A stretch of DNA of 64,000 nt from Actinomycetes bacterium. GTDB lineage: Bacteria; Actinomycetota; Acidimicrobiia; Acidimicrobiales; Ilumatobacteraceae. The position numbers were made by a program, and so were the translations under genes. The DNA lies in NCBI GenBank assembly GCA_025358125.1, contig JANYKS010000004.1, forward strand, positions 1 through 64,000, written 5' to 3'. Positions 26,964-34,506 of this stretch are shown one piece after another; position 1 is the first letter of the stretch, and each line of letters opens with the position of its first letter. The notes beneath the pieces are model-generated. The model was given only the letters and a program-made list of their open reading frames with translations. It had not been told where the DNA came from and searched no databases.

Positions 26964-27201
26964 GCGAGCAGTGAGCGACGCGCATAGCCGGCCGTCAAGG
27001 CCGGCTGATGCCCGCTTTGCTCGGTGAACGTGTCGGTCCGGCGGGACGTTTCGGGCGCAAGAAATCAAACTGCTCGCAGAGCGGATTACCGGTAAGTCTT
27101 TGATCTGCGCCAGCCATGCGCGCCCCGGCGTCCCATCGAGCAGCCTGGCTCACGCACGGAGATGGTCCGGCGCGGTCCGCGTTCGGACCCGCCCCGATTG
27201 C

Positions 27202-27417
27202 TCAATCCTCGCTCGCGGCGCAACCCCCTTTGAGCACCGCCGCCTTGTCGATGAAGTCCGGATAGAACTCAGTGTCGCCAAAGCCGGCGGCCGGCGCATG
27301 CAGCGCCGAGTCGGCAAGACCGAGGCTCGTGACCTTCATCAACATCGCGATTTCGAGCCCGGTGACGGCAGCAGCGACCGCGACGTAGTCAGCGAGATCG
27401 AGGTACTCGATCGTCAT
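27202..27417 (-). pseudogene. doc: Doc/Fic-type toxin, truncated before the catalytic motif
   Basis: A 71-residue frame reading MTIEYLDLADYVAVAAAVTG, LGLADSALHAPAAGFGDTEFYPDF and IDKAAVL, the characteristic first half of Doc (death-on-curing) toxins, which phosphorylate EF-Tu. The family continues with the Fic motif HPFxDGNKR; here the frame turns to KGGCAASED and stops, so the active site is absent. Sequence downstream to 26964 does not contain the missing half. The start overlaps the antitoxin stop by four bases. Confidence 0.75.
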
Positions 27418-27623
27418 CTGGCGAGGCGCTCCAGGAGCTCACGATCCTCGTCGATGATCTGCCGGACCCGACGCCGAAACGCCGGGTCCTTCTGGCGTCG
27501 TTCCACGGCTTCGCGCAGTGCGAGCTTGACGGTCTCGTTGAGGCTCTGCCCTTCGGCTCGCGCGAGTGCTTCGGTGTCAGCGGCGAGCTCGTCATCCAGT
27601 CGAACAGTCAAGTTCTTGGGCAT
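27414..27623 (-). CDS. Ribbon-helix-helix antitoxin of a Doc-type module
   Basis: A 69-residue protein beginning MPKNLTVRLDDELAADTEAL ARAEGQSLNETVKLALREAV-type sequence: one beta strand followed by two helices, the ribbon-helix-helix DNA-binding fold of CopG/Arc-type antitoxins, then a charged C-terminal helix (RRRVRQIIDEDRELLERLAR) that would neutralise the toxin. It overlaps the truncated doc gene by four bases. The protein itself is intact and could still bind its own promoter, but it has no functional toxin partner here. Confidence 0.8.
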   Translation of the reverse strand: MPKNLTVRLDDELAADTEALARAEGQSLNETVKLALREAVERRQKDPAFRRRVRQIIDEDRELLERLAR

Positions 27624-27671
27624 GACACCATGATACCAAGCCGCCAGACCGCGGGAAGCGCCGATTGCCCT

Positions 27672-27691
27672 GATATGGAGCGTGATGTCGA
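27672..27691 (+). repeat. 20-bp direct repeat, right copy
   Basis: Identical to 25949-25968. The 1.7-kb interval holds the two-domain hypothetical gene and the truncated doc module. Confidence 0.85.
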
Positions 27692-27698
27692 GGCGCTT

Positions 27699-28049
27699 TC
27701 AGCGTCCAGTGTCTCGGAGAGCGTTGTCGAGGTCGAGGTATCCGGCAGTGGCCCACCACAGGTGGTCGTGTGGATGAATGCCATCGGGGGTGTGTTCTCG
27801 TCGCCATTGTTGGTCGTAGAAGCGCTCCACGACGTCCGCGAGGTGAAGGCGGCCGACATCGCGCTCGATCTTCAACTCGTCGTGGAGTGCCTTTCGGTCG
27901 ACAGGCTCATCCAGTCGCAGCTGATCGACGCGGCCTGATGCAAGCGCGTCGAACACCGCCTGATCTCGCCCTCCAGCCGCGGTCCAAAAGCGGCAGCGCA
28001 AGCGATCTCGTGGTTCCACACGGGCACGCATCGACAACGCCTCAGTCAT
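27699..28049 (-). CDS. Hypothetical protein, TA-associated context
   Basis: A 116-residue soluble protein starting at an ATG (MTEALSMRARVEPRD) whose first bases overlap the end of the upstream small frame. It is rich in charged residues, with a conserved-looking C-terminal stretch VERFYDQQWRREHTPDG and HPHDHLWWATAGYLDLD that has several His, Asp and Trp residues. I do not recognise the family. The four-base overlap with the preceding frame suggests a two-gene unit. The right end of the 20-bp repeat abuts its stop, so the C-terminus may be altered. Confidence 0.5.
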   Translation of the reverse strand: MTEALSMRARVEPRDRLRCRFWTAAGGRDQAVFDALASGRVDQLRLDEPVDRKALHDELKIERDVGRLHLADVVERFYDQQWRREHTPDGIHPHDHLWWATAGYLDLDNALRDTGR

Positions 28050-28244
28050 CGTCCTCGTGGAGCGACAAGTCGATGGTGATCCAGAACGCCTCGACGCCTC
28101 CGTCATCCCCGCTGGTCACGAATACTGCGATGTGCCTCACGAGGATTCCGCCGCCGATGTAGACCCGCACGTGCGGATCGTCTGTTGGGAGGCGACAATC
28201 TTGTCCATTTCGGCCGCGGTGATGAGCTTTCGAGGTGTCGCCAT
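28042..28244 (-). pseudogene. Small-protein gene disrupted between MATPRK start and C-terminal half
   Basis: From the ATG at 28244 the frame reads MATPRKLITAAEMDKIVAS, a start seen in many short antitoxin-like proteins, then reaches a stop after about 36 codons. In another frame the same stretch reads DDPHVRVYIGGGILVRHIAV and GGVEAFWITIDLSLHEDDD, ending at 28042 and overlapping the next gene start. Both pieces look like real protein but are not in one frame, so a deletion or frameshift near 28180 is likely. Confidence 0.4.
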
Positions 28245-28348
28245 GTGTTGATGTTACTTCGCCAGCGCTACGGCGTGGAGGCTTGCAAAGTTCGAAGGCG
28301 ATCCCACGTGGGCTGCCCTGTTGTTGTCGGGGCCAACGAATTTGTTGC

Positions 28349-28696
28349 TCAAACGACCAGTTCGTAGTTGATATCGAGCAGTTTGTATGTTGCCGCAGCG
28401 CGAAGGTCTCGGGTCATCAGCGTTCCCCTCGCCGCCAGGACTGTCTTGGCGATGAGGGCGTCGTAGACGGCGCCGCCAGCGATCTGCAGTCGAGCGAGTT
28501 CGTCGACGAGTTTGCGGGTGTACTCGCCACCGAGCGTCACTATCGGGCCAAAGTGGTCGCTGAGTGGAAGCGCAGCGTCAGCTGGCAACAGTCTGGCATC
28601 GCCCGGGAGGCGCGTGAGCACCGAGTAGGTCTCGAGCGCGTCCGCTGAATGCAGCGGCATCAGCGCCAGCCGTTCGGTCCAGAGCGTGGTGGTCAC
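28349..28696 (-). pseudogene. PIN-domain (VapC-like) toxin lacking its N-terminus
   Basis: A 115-residue frame from a GTG. From residue 17 on it matches PIN toxins: DALETYSVLTRLPGDARLLP, VDELARLQIAGGAVYDALIA and TLMTRDLRAAATYKLLDIN, including two of the acidic residues. The first ~35 residues of a normal VapC, with the first catalytic Asp (IVDTS-type), are not present, nor are they found upstream in any frame. No antitoxin gene precedes it. It is a remnant rather than an active toxin. Confidence 0.65.
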
Positions 28697-28838
28697 ATGC
28701 CGACTTATCGTCCTAATTGTTCCATACGATCCTCACCGACTGCCTTCTTGTGGCAGCACGAGCGGACTGCCTCGGCACATCCGGGGATGATGTTTGAGGT
28801 CGTGGGCGCGCGGGCATCGTCATCCGGTGGTTGCGCCC

Positions 28839-29543
28839 GTGATCGATCTTTCCCACCCAGGAACTGGACCCGCCCGCTGGCACCACGCGATGCGGAACAT
28901 GGGGCCGTGGATCTTCGACGCCAACCGGCATCGCCGGCTCGTCGTCGCTGCGCCGCACCCGGATGACGAGACGCTGGGCGCCGGAGGCATCATCGCCGAG
29001 GCGTCCCGTCGCAGTCTCCCCGTGGTGGTGGTGTCCTTGACCGACGGAGAGGCGGCCACGGACGAGGTCGGACTCGGCGATCGCCGGCACGGCGAACTGC
29101 TCGCTTCGCTGCGGTGTCTCGCTCCCCCCGGCGTCCAGCGGGTCGTACGGTGTCGGCTGCCCGACGGTGGTCTGAGCGAACGTCGTGAGGAGTTGATCGC
29201 AATCCTGCGGTCTGAGACAGATGCCGGCGATCTGCTGCTGGCCCCGCTCTACTGCGACGGTCACCCTGATCATGACGCGGTCGGCACCGCTGCGCTGTCC
29301 CTGGCCGCGCAGCCCGGCATCGATGTCGGCTTCTTCCCGATCTGGGCCTGGCACTGGCACGACCCGTCAGTTTCCGTCGTTGCCGCCGGCGGTCGCCGAA
29401 TTGAGCTGTCACCAGCGTCGTCGGCCGCCAAGGCACGGGCACTTGCGTGCTTCGTCTCGCAGACCTGCGGTGCGGACCCGGTGCTGCCCCATCACTTCCT
29501 CGATCGGTTCGGTGATTCGTACGAGGTCGTCGTTCAACCGTGA
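28839..29543 (+). CDS. PIG-L family (LmbE-like) deacetylase
   Basis: A ~234-residue zinc deacetylase. The metal motif is VVAAPHPDDETLGAGG near residue 37-50 and the third ligand is in CDGHPDHDAVG near residue 148. Family members remove an N-acetyl group from GlcNAc-linked molecules (mycothiol, GlcNAc-PI) or related amides. It heads a cassette in which deacetylase, methyltransferase, GT2 and acyl-CoA-dehydrogenase-like genes each overlap by four bases. Start uncertain: the GTG before IDLSHPGTGPARW is preferred; GTG at 28794 and an internal ATG (MRNMGPW) are alternatives. Confidence 0.88.
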   Translation: MIDLSHPGTGPARWHHAMRNMGPWIFDANRHRRLVVAAPHPDDETLGAGGIIAEASRRSLPVVVVSLTDGEAATDEVGLGDRRHGELLASLRCLAPPGVQRVVRCRLPDGGLSERREELIAILRSETDAGDLLLAPLYCDGHPDHDAVGTAALSLAAQPGIDVGFFPIWAWHWHDPSVSVVAAGGRRIELSPASSAAKARALACFVSQTCGADPVLPHHFLDRFGDSYEVVVQP

Positions 29544-30103
29544 GGGTCGATCTGGAAGCATTCGAACGGTTCTATCGCGCCGAAAGCGACCCGTGGTGCT
29601 TCGCTTCCTCGCCGTACGAGCAGCGCAAGTACGAACTGACCGTTGCGTCGTTGCCCCGCCGCCACTACCGGCGGTGTTTCGAGCCGGGCTGCTCCATCGG
29701 TGCGCTCACGGAACGGTTGGCAGCGGTTGCGGCAGAGGTCGTGGCCATAGAAGCCTCGGCCGCGGCCGCGGCGGCTGCCGTCCAGCGCCTTGGGGCGTAT
29801 CCGAACGTGTCGGTGCGCAACGGCTCCGTCCCGGAAGATTGGCCGCACGGGGAGTTCGACCTGATCGTGTTGTCCGAACTCGGCTACTACTGAGACGCAC
29901 CCGAGTTGACAACCATAGTCGAGCGTGGACGCGACTGCCTGCGCCGTGAGGGCCATCTCATCGGTGTGCACTGGCTCGGACATTCCGACGACCATTTGCT
30001 GAACGGGTCGGACGTGCACGAGATCATCGCCGGCACGTTCGGTCCGTCGATCGTGCGTCACGCCGAGTCGGAGTTCGTGCTCGACGTGTGGGAGCTGCCG
30101 TGA
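29540..30103 (+). pseudogene. SAM-dependent methyltransferase (NodS-like) with in-frame TGA
   Basis: From the GTG overlapping the deacetylase stop, the frame reads VDLEAFERFYRAESDPW, CFEPGCSIGALTERLA (SAM motif I) and DLIVLSELGYY, then a TGA at 29891. The same frame continues without any shift: DAPELTTIVERGRDCL, LIGVHWLGHSDDHLLNGSDV and FVLDVWELP, ending at 30103 with a four-base overlap into the GT2 gene. The joined product is a normal ~188-residue class I methyltransferase. The TGA replaces what is commonly Trp (tgg) in YYWDxxEL. Either a true nonsense mutation or a sequencing error. Confidence 0.8.
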
Positions 30104-30855
30104 GCGATGCCGATCTGATCCGCGCACTCGTGGTGGGTGTACCGGCGCGCAACGAAGAGAGTCGGATCGTCGCCTGTGTCGCATCGGTGGTTGCCGCCAT
30201 CAGCGCGCTGGATCGCAACCTGACGGTCGCGATCGTGGTCGCCAGCGATGACTCGACCGACTCCACCGACGTGCTGCTCGCCACCATTTCCAGGTGCGAG
30301 CCATCGGTGCACATGGTGCGCGGCAACTGGCGGTCAGCCGGTGGAACCCGACGGGCAGCCGTAGATCATGGTCTGGCCCTGCTGGCAGCCGCGGGATTCA
30401 CTGCGATGAACTCGACCTGGATCGCCACCACCGACGCCGACACCGTCGTGTCACCCGACTGGCTGCTGCGCCACTTGCATCACGCCGAGTCCGGCTACGA
30501 CGCAGTCGCCGGAATCGTCGGTATCACCGACGATGAGGACTGCACCGCCGAACTGTTGGCCACCTTCACCGAGCTGTACACGTTGGAACGCGAGACCCAC
30601 CCGCACGTTCACGGCGCAAACTTCGGCGTCCGGGCCAGCGCATATCTGGCCGCCGACGGATTCCCCGACATCAGGGTGTCCGAGGATCATGCCCTGTGGA
30701 ACGAACTTCGTCGTCAAAAGTTCCGATTGGTGTCGCGGGTGGACGTCCGCGTGTCGACCAGCGCCAGGTTGCGGGGCCGCGCGGTCGGCGGCTTCGCCGA
30801 CACGATGGCGGCGGCGCTGTCTTCAACGGCGGGCCCGACGGAGGTGGCCTCGTGA
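30100..30855 (+). CDS. Glycosyltransferase family 2
   Basis: A 251-residue GT-A enzyme. It begins RALVVGVPARNEESRIVACV (nucleotide-binding start of GT2), has VVASDDSTDST, the DxD-type metal motif in WIATTDADTVVSPDWL, and HGANFGVRASAYLAADGFP followed by SEDHALWNELRR (the ED catalytic-base region). No membrane segment is evident, so it is cytosolic or peripheral. Start and stop overlap the neighbours by four bases. In this cassette it likely glycosylates or builds the molecule also touched by the deacetylase and methyltransferase; the product is unknown. Confidence 0.88.
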   Translation: MSDADLIRALVVGVPARNEESRIVACVASVVAAISALDRNLTVAIVVASDDSTDSTDVLLATISRCEPSVHMVRGNWRSAGGTRRAAVDHGLALLAAAGFTAMNSTWIATTDADTVVSPDWLLRHLHHAESGYDAVAGIVGITDDEDCTAELLATFTELYTLERETHPHVHGANFGVRASAYLAADGFPDIRVSEDHALWNELRRQKFRLVSRVDVRVSTSARLRGRAVGGFADTMAAALSSTAGPTEVAS

Positions 30856-31805
30856 GCGGGCTGCGCGACGCCCTGGCCGAGGTGGCTGCCGTCCTCCTGC
30901 CGCTTCCGGGAAGCGGGGATACTTCGGGCCGTCTGTTCGGCCTGTCGGAGGTTGCGCGTCGCGATCTTGAGCTGGCCCGCTTGGCCGAAGCCCACTACGA
31001 CGCGCAGGCCATCGCTGCCGAGATGGGTGCAGACCTCGTCGAGAATTCGCTCTACGGTGTGTGGGCCGCCAGCGGACCGGATCCGCTCGTTGCTCGGCGG
31101 ACGCCAGATGGCTTTGCGATATCGGGCACCGTGGCGTGGTGCACCGGTGTCGGGATCGTGGATCGGGCGTTGGTGACGGCGTCCAGTTCGGATGCTCATG
31201 GCAATCCGCAAGGACTGCTGCTCGACGTGGCCGTCGCCGATGCAACGGTCGTCGACGATGGTCTGGCGTGGGTCTCTCCGGCATTCGCCGCCACCGGGAC
31301 TGCGTCGATGCGTTTCGCCGCTTCGTTGCCGGCGTCGGCCCTGATCGGGGGGCCGGACAGTTACCTCGACCGACCGGGTTTCTGGCATGGCGCGATCTGT
31401 GTCAGCGCCTGTTGGGTGGGTGGGGTCCGAGGCCTCCTGGACCGGTACCAGCAACGTTGGAGACGCGATGATCCACACGCGCTGGCCCACCTCGGCAGCG
31501 CCGCGGCATGGGTCGATGCACTGGACGCGGTGCTCGGTCGAGCGGGCACCGAGATCGACACGAACCCGTCCGACATCGCAGCGGCCCAAGCCCGGGCCCG
31601 TTCCGTGCGACACGTGATCGAGCGGGCCTGCGTCACGGTGATGGACGACCTCGCGGTCGGGGCCGGGCCCGAGCCATTGGCCTACGACGCGGACATTCTC
31701 CGACGCACGCAACAACTGCAGTTGTACATCCGTCAGTGCCACGGCGAACGCGATCTCGCCCCGCTCGGCAAATTTGTGATGGACAAAACCGACCGAAGCC
31801 GATGA
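30852..31805 (+). CDS. Acyl-CoA-dehydrogenase-like flavoprotein
   Basis: A 317-residue protein with the three-part acyl-CoA dehydrogenase layout in a shortened form (usual length ~380): helical start (EVARRDLELARLAEAHYDAQ), beta domain (NSLYGVWAASGPDP, GFAISGTVAWCTGVGIVDRALV, which is the WITN-like region), and helical C-terminus (RHVIERACVTVMDDLAVGAG, QLQLYIRQCHGERDLAPLG). The catalytic Glu typical of beta-oxidation enzymes is not obvious, so it may act on a carrier-bound or sugar-linked substrate. It ends the four-gene overlapping cassette. Confidence 0.8.
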   Translation: MSGLRDALAEVAAVLLPLPGSGDTSGRLFGLSEVARRDLELARLAEAHYDAQAIAAEMGADLVENSLYGVWAASGPDPLVARRTPDGFAISGTVAWCTGVGIVDRALVTASSSDAHGNPQGLLLDVAVADATVVDDGLAWVSPAFAATGTASMRFAASLPASALIGGPDSYLDRPGFWHGAICVSACWVGGVRGLLDRYQQRWRRDDPHALAHLGSAAAWVDALDAVLGRAGTEIDTNPSDIAAAQARARSVRHVIERACVTVMDDLAVGAGPEPLAYDADILRRTQQLQLYIRQCHGERDLAPLGKFVMDKTDRSR

Positions 31806-31905
31806 ACCGGTCGCGTTGGTGCTGGCGCCGTCGTCAGGGCAGTGACCGATGTTTCTCTCAGGTTTCGAACCGGCTGCACCGATAACTCTCGGTGGGGGCT
31901 GACCC

Positions 31906-33237
31906 GTGAGACGGATCGCAGCAACTTTGCTCGCCGGCACGGTGAAGATCAACCAGTCGCAGTTCGTGTACATCGAAGGATCCGACATCCACGGTGCAGA
32001 CGACAACGCGATCGACTTCGTCGCCGTCCAGTACGGCCACGTCAGCGGTAACCGGATCCACGACGCTCGGGACTGGTGCATGTACGCGAAAGGAGGCAGC
32101 GCGTACCTGACGTTTTCGGGCAACGAAGTCTTCGATTGCGGCACCGGCGGTAGCACTGCCGGTCAGGGAACCGGTTTCGAGTTCATGGCCGCACCGTGGC
32201 TGAATTACGAGGCGTACGGCATCCAGATCGTGAACAACATCGTCCACGACACCGAAGGCGCCGAACTCGGCGTGGCCGGCGGGTTCAATGTCGTGCCCGC
32301 CTACAACACGCTCTACAAGGTCGGGACGCGCAGCCATGTGGTCGAGTTCGTGCACGGCAGACGTGGTTGCGACGGCACACCGGACGTTTGCTCCGCTCAC
32401 CATGACGCGGGTGGCTGGGGATCGACCGAGGGTGAGGAGGCGCTGATACCGAACCGGCACGTCTACTTCTATGACAACCTCATCCTCAACCCGTCCGGGG
32501 TGCAGTCCAAATGGCAACAGTTCCAGATCGACGGACCCATCGACCCGGCGCCATCGAGCGGCGTCCCTTCACCATCGTTGGCCGACGACGACCTTCGCAT
32601 CGCGGGCAACGTGATCTGGAACGGGCCCACCGACCACAAGCTCGGCGCGGGAGACGGATGCGCGGAACCCAACACATCGTGCAACGAAACCCAACTGCGC
32701 GCGACCAACACAATCAACGCCGTCGAGCCACGGCTGCGCGATCCCGAACACGGCGACTACTCCCTCACCGACGCGTCATGGGCCGTACTCCCACCGACCG
32801 TCACCGTTCCAGGGTTCATCTGGGACGCCACGCCCGTGCCCGTTCCCGCAGGCGCTGACGCCGTCAACGTGACGAGGGATCTGGCCGGCGACACCCGGGT
32901 AACGGGGGACCTCCCGGCGCCCGATGATTCAGCCGGATTCCGCTCGAGCTCACCCGACGCCGGCCACACGACTCTGATGATGCGCGGCCGTCGGTGCGGT
33001 GGTCGACTCGCCGGACCGAGTTCAGTCGAAGAGCAACGCAAGGCGGTCACGGGTGTCGGACCGGGCTATCCGGCGAAGCGTCGACTCCCGAGCCTGGCGG
33101 GCGACCGCCGCCCGAGGGCCCGGATCCATAGCGTTTGCGCCCATCACCGCCGCGTCGTCGGGGGTCGGCTGGAATGCGACCACGGGCACCCCTCGCCGGC
33201 GGAGGCGGAGCACCTCGGCGTCCAGCAGGGCGCGTGA
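31906..33237 (+). CDS. Right-handed parallel beta-helix protein, 5' truncated and read through at 3' end
   Basis: Residues ~12-330 have the repeated pattern of pectate-lyase-like beta-helices (VYIEGSDIHGADDNAIDFVA, VSGNRIHDARDWCMYAKGG, IQIVNNIVHDTEGAELGVAG, RIAGNVIWNGPTDHKLG). Such proteins are normally exported and ~450 residues long with a signal peptide; here the GTG start is immediately followed by the repeat and no signal exists, so the 5' end is missing. Real similarity probably ends near 32940 (DLAGDTRVTGDLPAPDD). The frame then runs on to 33237 across the 3' end of the opposite-strand patatin gene, suggesting a lost stop codon. Probably non-functional. Confidence 0.6.
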   Translation: MRRIAATLLAGTVKINQSQFVYIEGSDIHGADDNAIDFVAVQYGHVSGNRIHDARDWCMYAKGGSAYLTFSGNEVFDCGTGGSTAGQGTGFEFMAAPWLNYEAYGIQIVNNIVHDTEGAELGVAGGFNVVPAYNTLYKVGTRSHVVEFVHGRRGCDGTPDVCSAHHDAGGWGSTEGEEALIPNRHVYFYDNLILNPSGVQSKWQQFQIDGPIDPAPSSGVPSPSLADDDLRIAGNVIWNGPTDHKLGAGDGCAEPNTSCNETQLRATNTINAVEPRLRDPEHGDYSLTDASWAVLPPTVTVPGFIWDATPVPVPAGADAVNVTRDLAGDTRVTGDLPAPDDSAGFRSSSPDAGHTTLMMRGRRCGGRLAGPSSVEEQRKAVTGVGPGYPAKRRLPSLAGDRRPRARIHSVCAHHRRVVGGRLECDHGHPSPAEAEHLGVQQGA

Positions 33238-33990
33238 CCACAGGCGTACCGCCTGGCTGACCCCACGCTGGAGGTGGCGGCCGCTGAGCGACATCGGAGA
33301 GCTGACCAGGACGAGATCGAGCCCCTCGCCCGTCAGTAGGTCGGCGTTCGTCGGCGAATGTACGCCGCCGTCGACGTATGCCTTGCCGTCGATCGTCACC
33401 GGGCGGAAGAAGCCGGGGATCGCGCACGAGGCTGCCACGGCAGCAGCAACAGGTGGGCGCAGCGGATCCCTCCCGAACACGACCCGCCTGCCGTCGGCCT
33501 GGCCGACGGCGCAGATCCACAGCGGCGCGAGCGGCCAGTTGTCGGGGAACAGCCCACCGATGCCCTCGGAGATGGCATCGGTGCTGACCGATCCGTCCGG
33601 GATGAGACCGGCGAGGAGTGTCCACGGCGCGGCCGAGAACGGGCGGGCTGCCGCCCGCGCGAGGAGCGCGGCGATCCCGGCGGGTCGGCGCACCCGCACG
33701 GCGGGCCGCAGCGGGGGCGCGGCGACCGGACCGACACCGCCCATCAATTGTTGGCCTTGCGCCGACATGGCACGGCTCTCGGCGCGGGCGAGCATGTCGG
33801 CGGCGCAGAGCCCGGCGCGTAGCGCTGTGGCGGTGATCGACCCGGCTGATGTGCCGACGGCGATCGCAGCCTTGCGCGGATCCCAGCCCGTTGCCTGCAC
33901 GAGCGCGGCCAGCACGCCGGCATGGAACGCGCCGCCCGTGACCCCGCCCGCGCCGAGGACCAGCCCGACTCGGGGTTCAGCGCCGCTCAT
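33022..33990 (-). CDS. Patatin-like phospholipase
   Basis: A 322-residue patatin: oxyanion loop VGLVLGAGGVTGGAFHAGVL at residues 8-27, nucleophile in AVGTSAGS (Ser48), Asp in AYVDGGVHSPTNADLL near residue 205. It is a cytosolic Ser-Asp acyl hydrolase of the RssA-like group. The ATG (MSGAEPRV) is the first sensible start; the longer open frame upstream is antisense to the FAD monooxygenase. Its last 215 bases are overlapped by read-through of the beta-helix frame on the other strand. It is not a close copy of the patatin at 16-17 kb. Confidence 0.9.
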   Translation of the reverse strand: MSGAEPRVGLVLGAGGVTGGAFHAGVLAALVQATGWDPRKAAIAVGTSAGSITATALRAGLCAADMLARAESRAMSAQGQQLMGGVGPVAAPPLRPAVRVRRPAGIAALLARAAARPFSAAPWTLLAGLIPDGSVSTDAISEGIGGLFPDNWPLAPLWICAVGQADGRRVVFGRDPLRPPVAAAVAASCAIPGFFRPVTIDGKAYVDGGVHSPTNADLLTGEGLDLVLVSSPMSLSGRHLQRGVSQAVRLWSRALLDAEVLRLRRRGVPVVAFQPTPDDAAVMGANAMDPGPRAAVARQARESTLRRIARSDTRDRLALLFD

Positions 33991-34113
33991 CGCCCCAACT
34001 GTATGCCGGCGAACGTTGCCGCCTGTTGACCGCCGTCGCAGTGACGCCTGCGACGGGCCCGTCTCGTTCGGCGGGCCGAGGTTTGAATCACATCGAGGGG
34101 GGTAGTCATAGGC

Positions 34114-34389
34114 ATGGTCGTGATCAAATCGCTGTGGGCGTCGGTGCAAGGCGACCCGGTTTTCATGCGCAGAGTGAACGGCTGGCTCACGATATTCTGG
34201 GTTCTGATGATCCCGGTCTCGATCGTCACCGGCTGGGTGAGCAGCGTCGAGTACGTCTCGGCATTGTCGCTGTGGGCACTCGTATCCGGTCATTGGTCGG
34301 CTTGGCAGGCGGCGCGGGTCGAGGTCCACCAAACCGAGGACGCGGACGTCCAAGACGTCCTCGACGAGGTCCGAAAACTGGCAACCTGA
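34114..34389 (+). CDS. Small two-helix membrane protein, unknown
   Basis: A 91-residue protein with two membrane segments (LTIFWVLMIPVSIVTGWV and YVSALSLWALVSGHWSAW) and a charged C-terminal tail (VEVHQTEDADVQDVLDEVRKL) that likely forms a helix in the cytoplasm. A purine-rich gaggggggt site lies 12 bases before the ATG. Family not recognised. Confidence 0.6.
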   Translation: MVVIKSLWASVQGDPVFMRRVNGWLTIFWVLMIPVSIVTGWVSSVEYVSALSLWALVSGHWSAWQAARVEVHQTEDADVQDVLDEVRKLAT

Positions 34390-34506
34390 TCCCTTGGTTG
34401 CGGCCCAAGATGATCGGGCCTGCGGAGCATGAATCACCGGACCACGCTGAATGTGACACTCTGATGGCGCCCTCGGGATCGAGCGCGCGGGAACGGAGGC
34501 TGGACC

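Noticed and set aside
29906-30103. Separate small gene starting at a TTG after the TGA in the methyltransferase
   Set aside because: It is in the same frame as the upstream half and reads as its C-terminal half, so it is treated as one broken gene.
20700-34000. CRISPR array in the mobile island
   Set aside because: No series of regularly spaced repeats is visible; only a single pair of 20-bp repeats and small local duplications.
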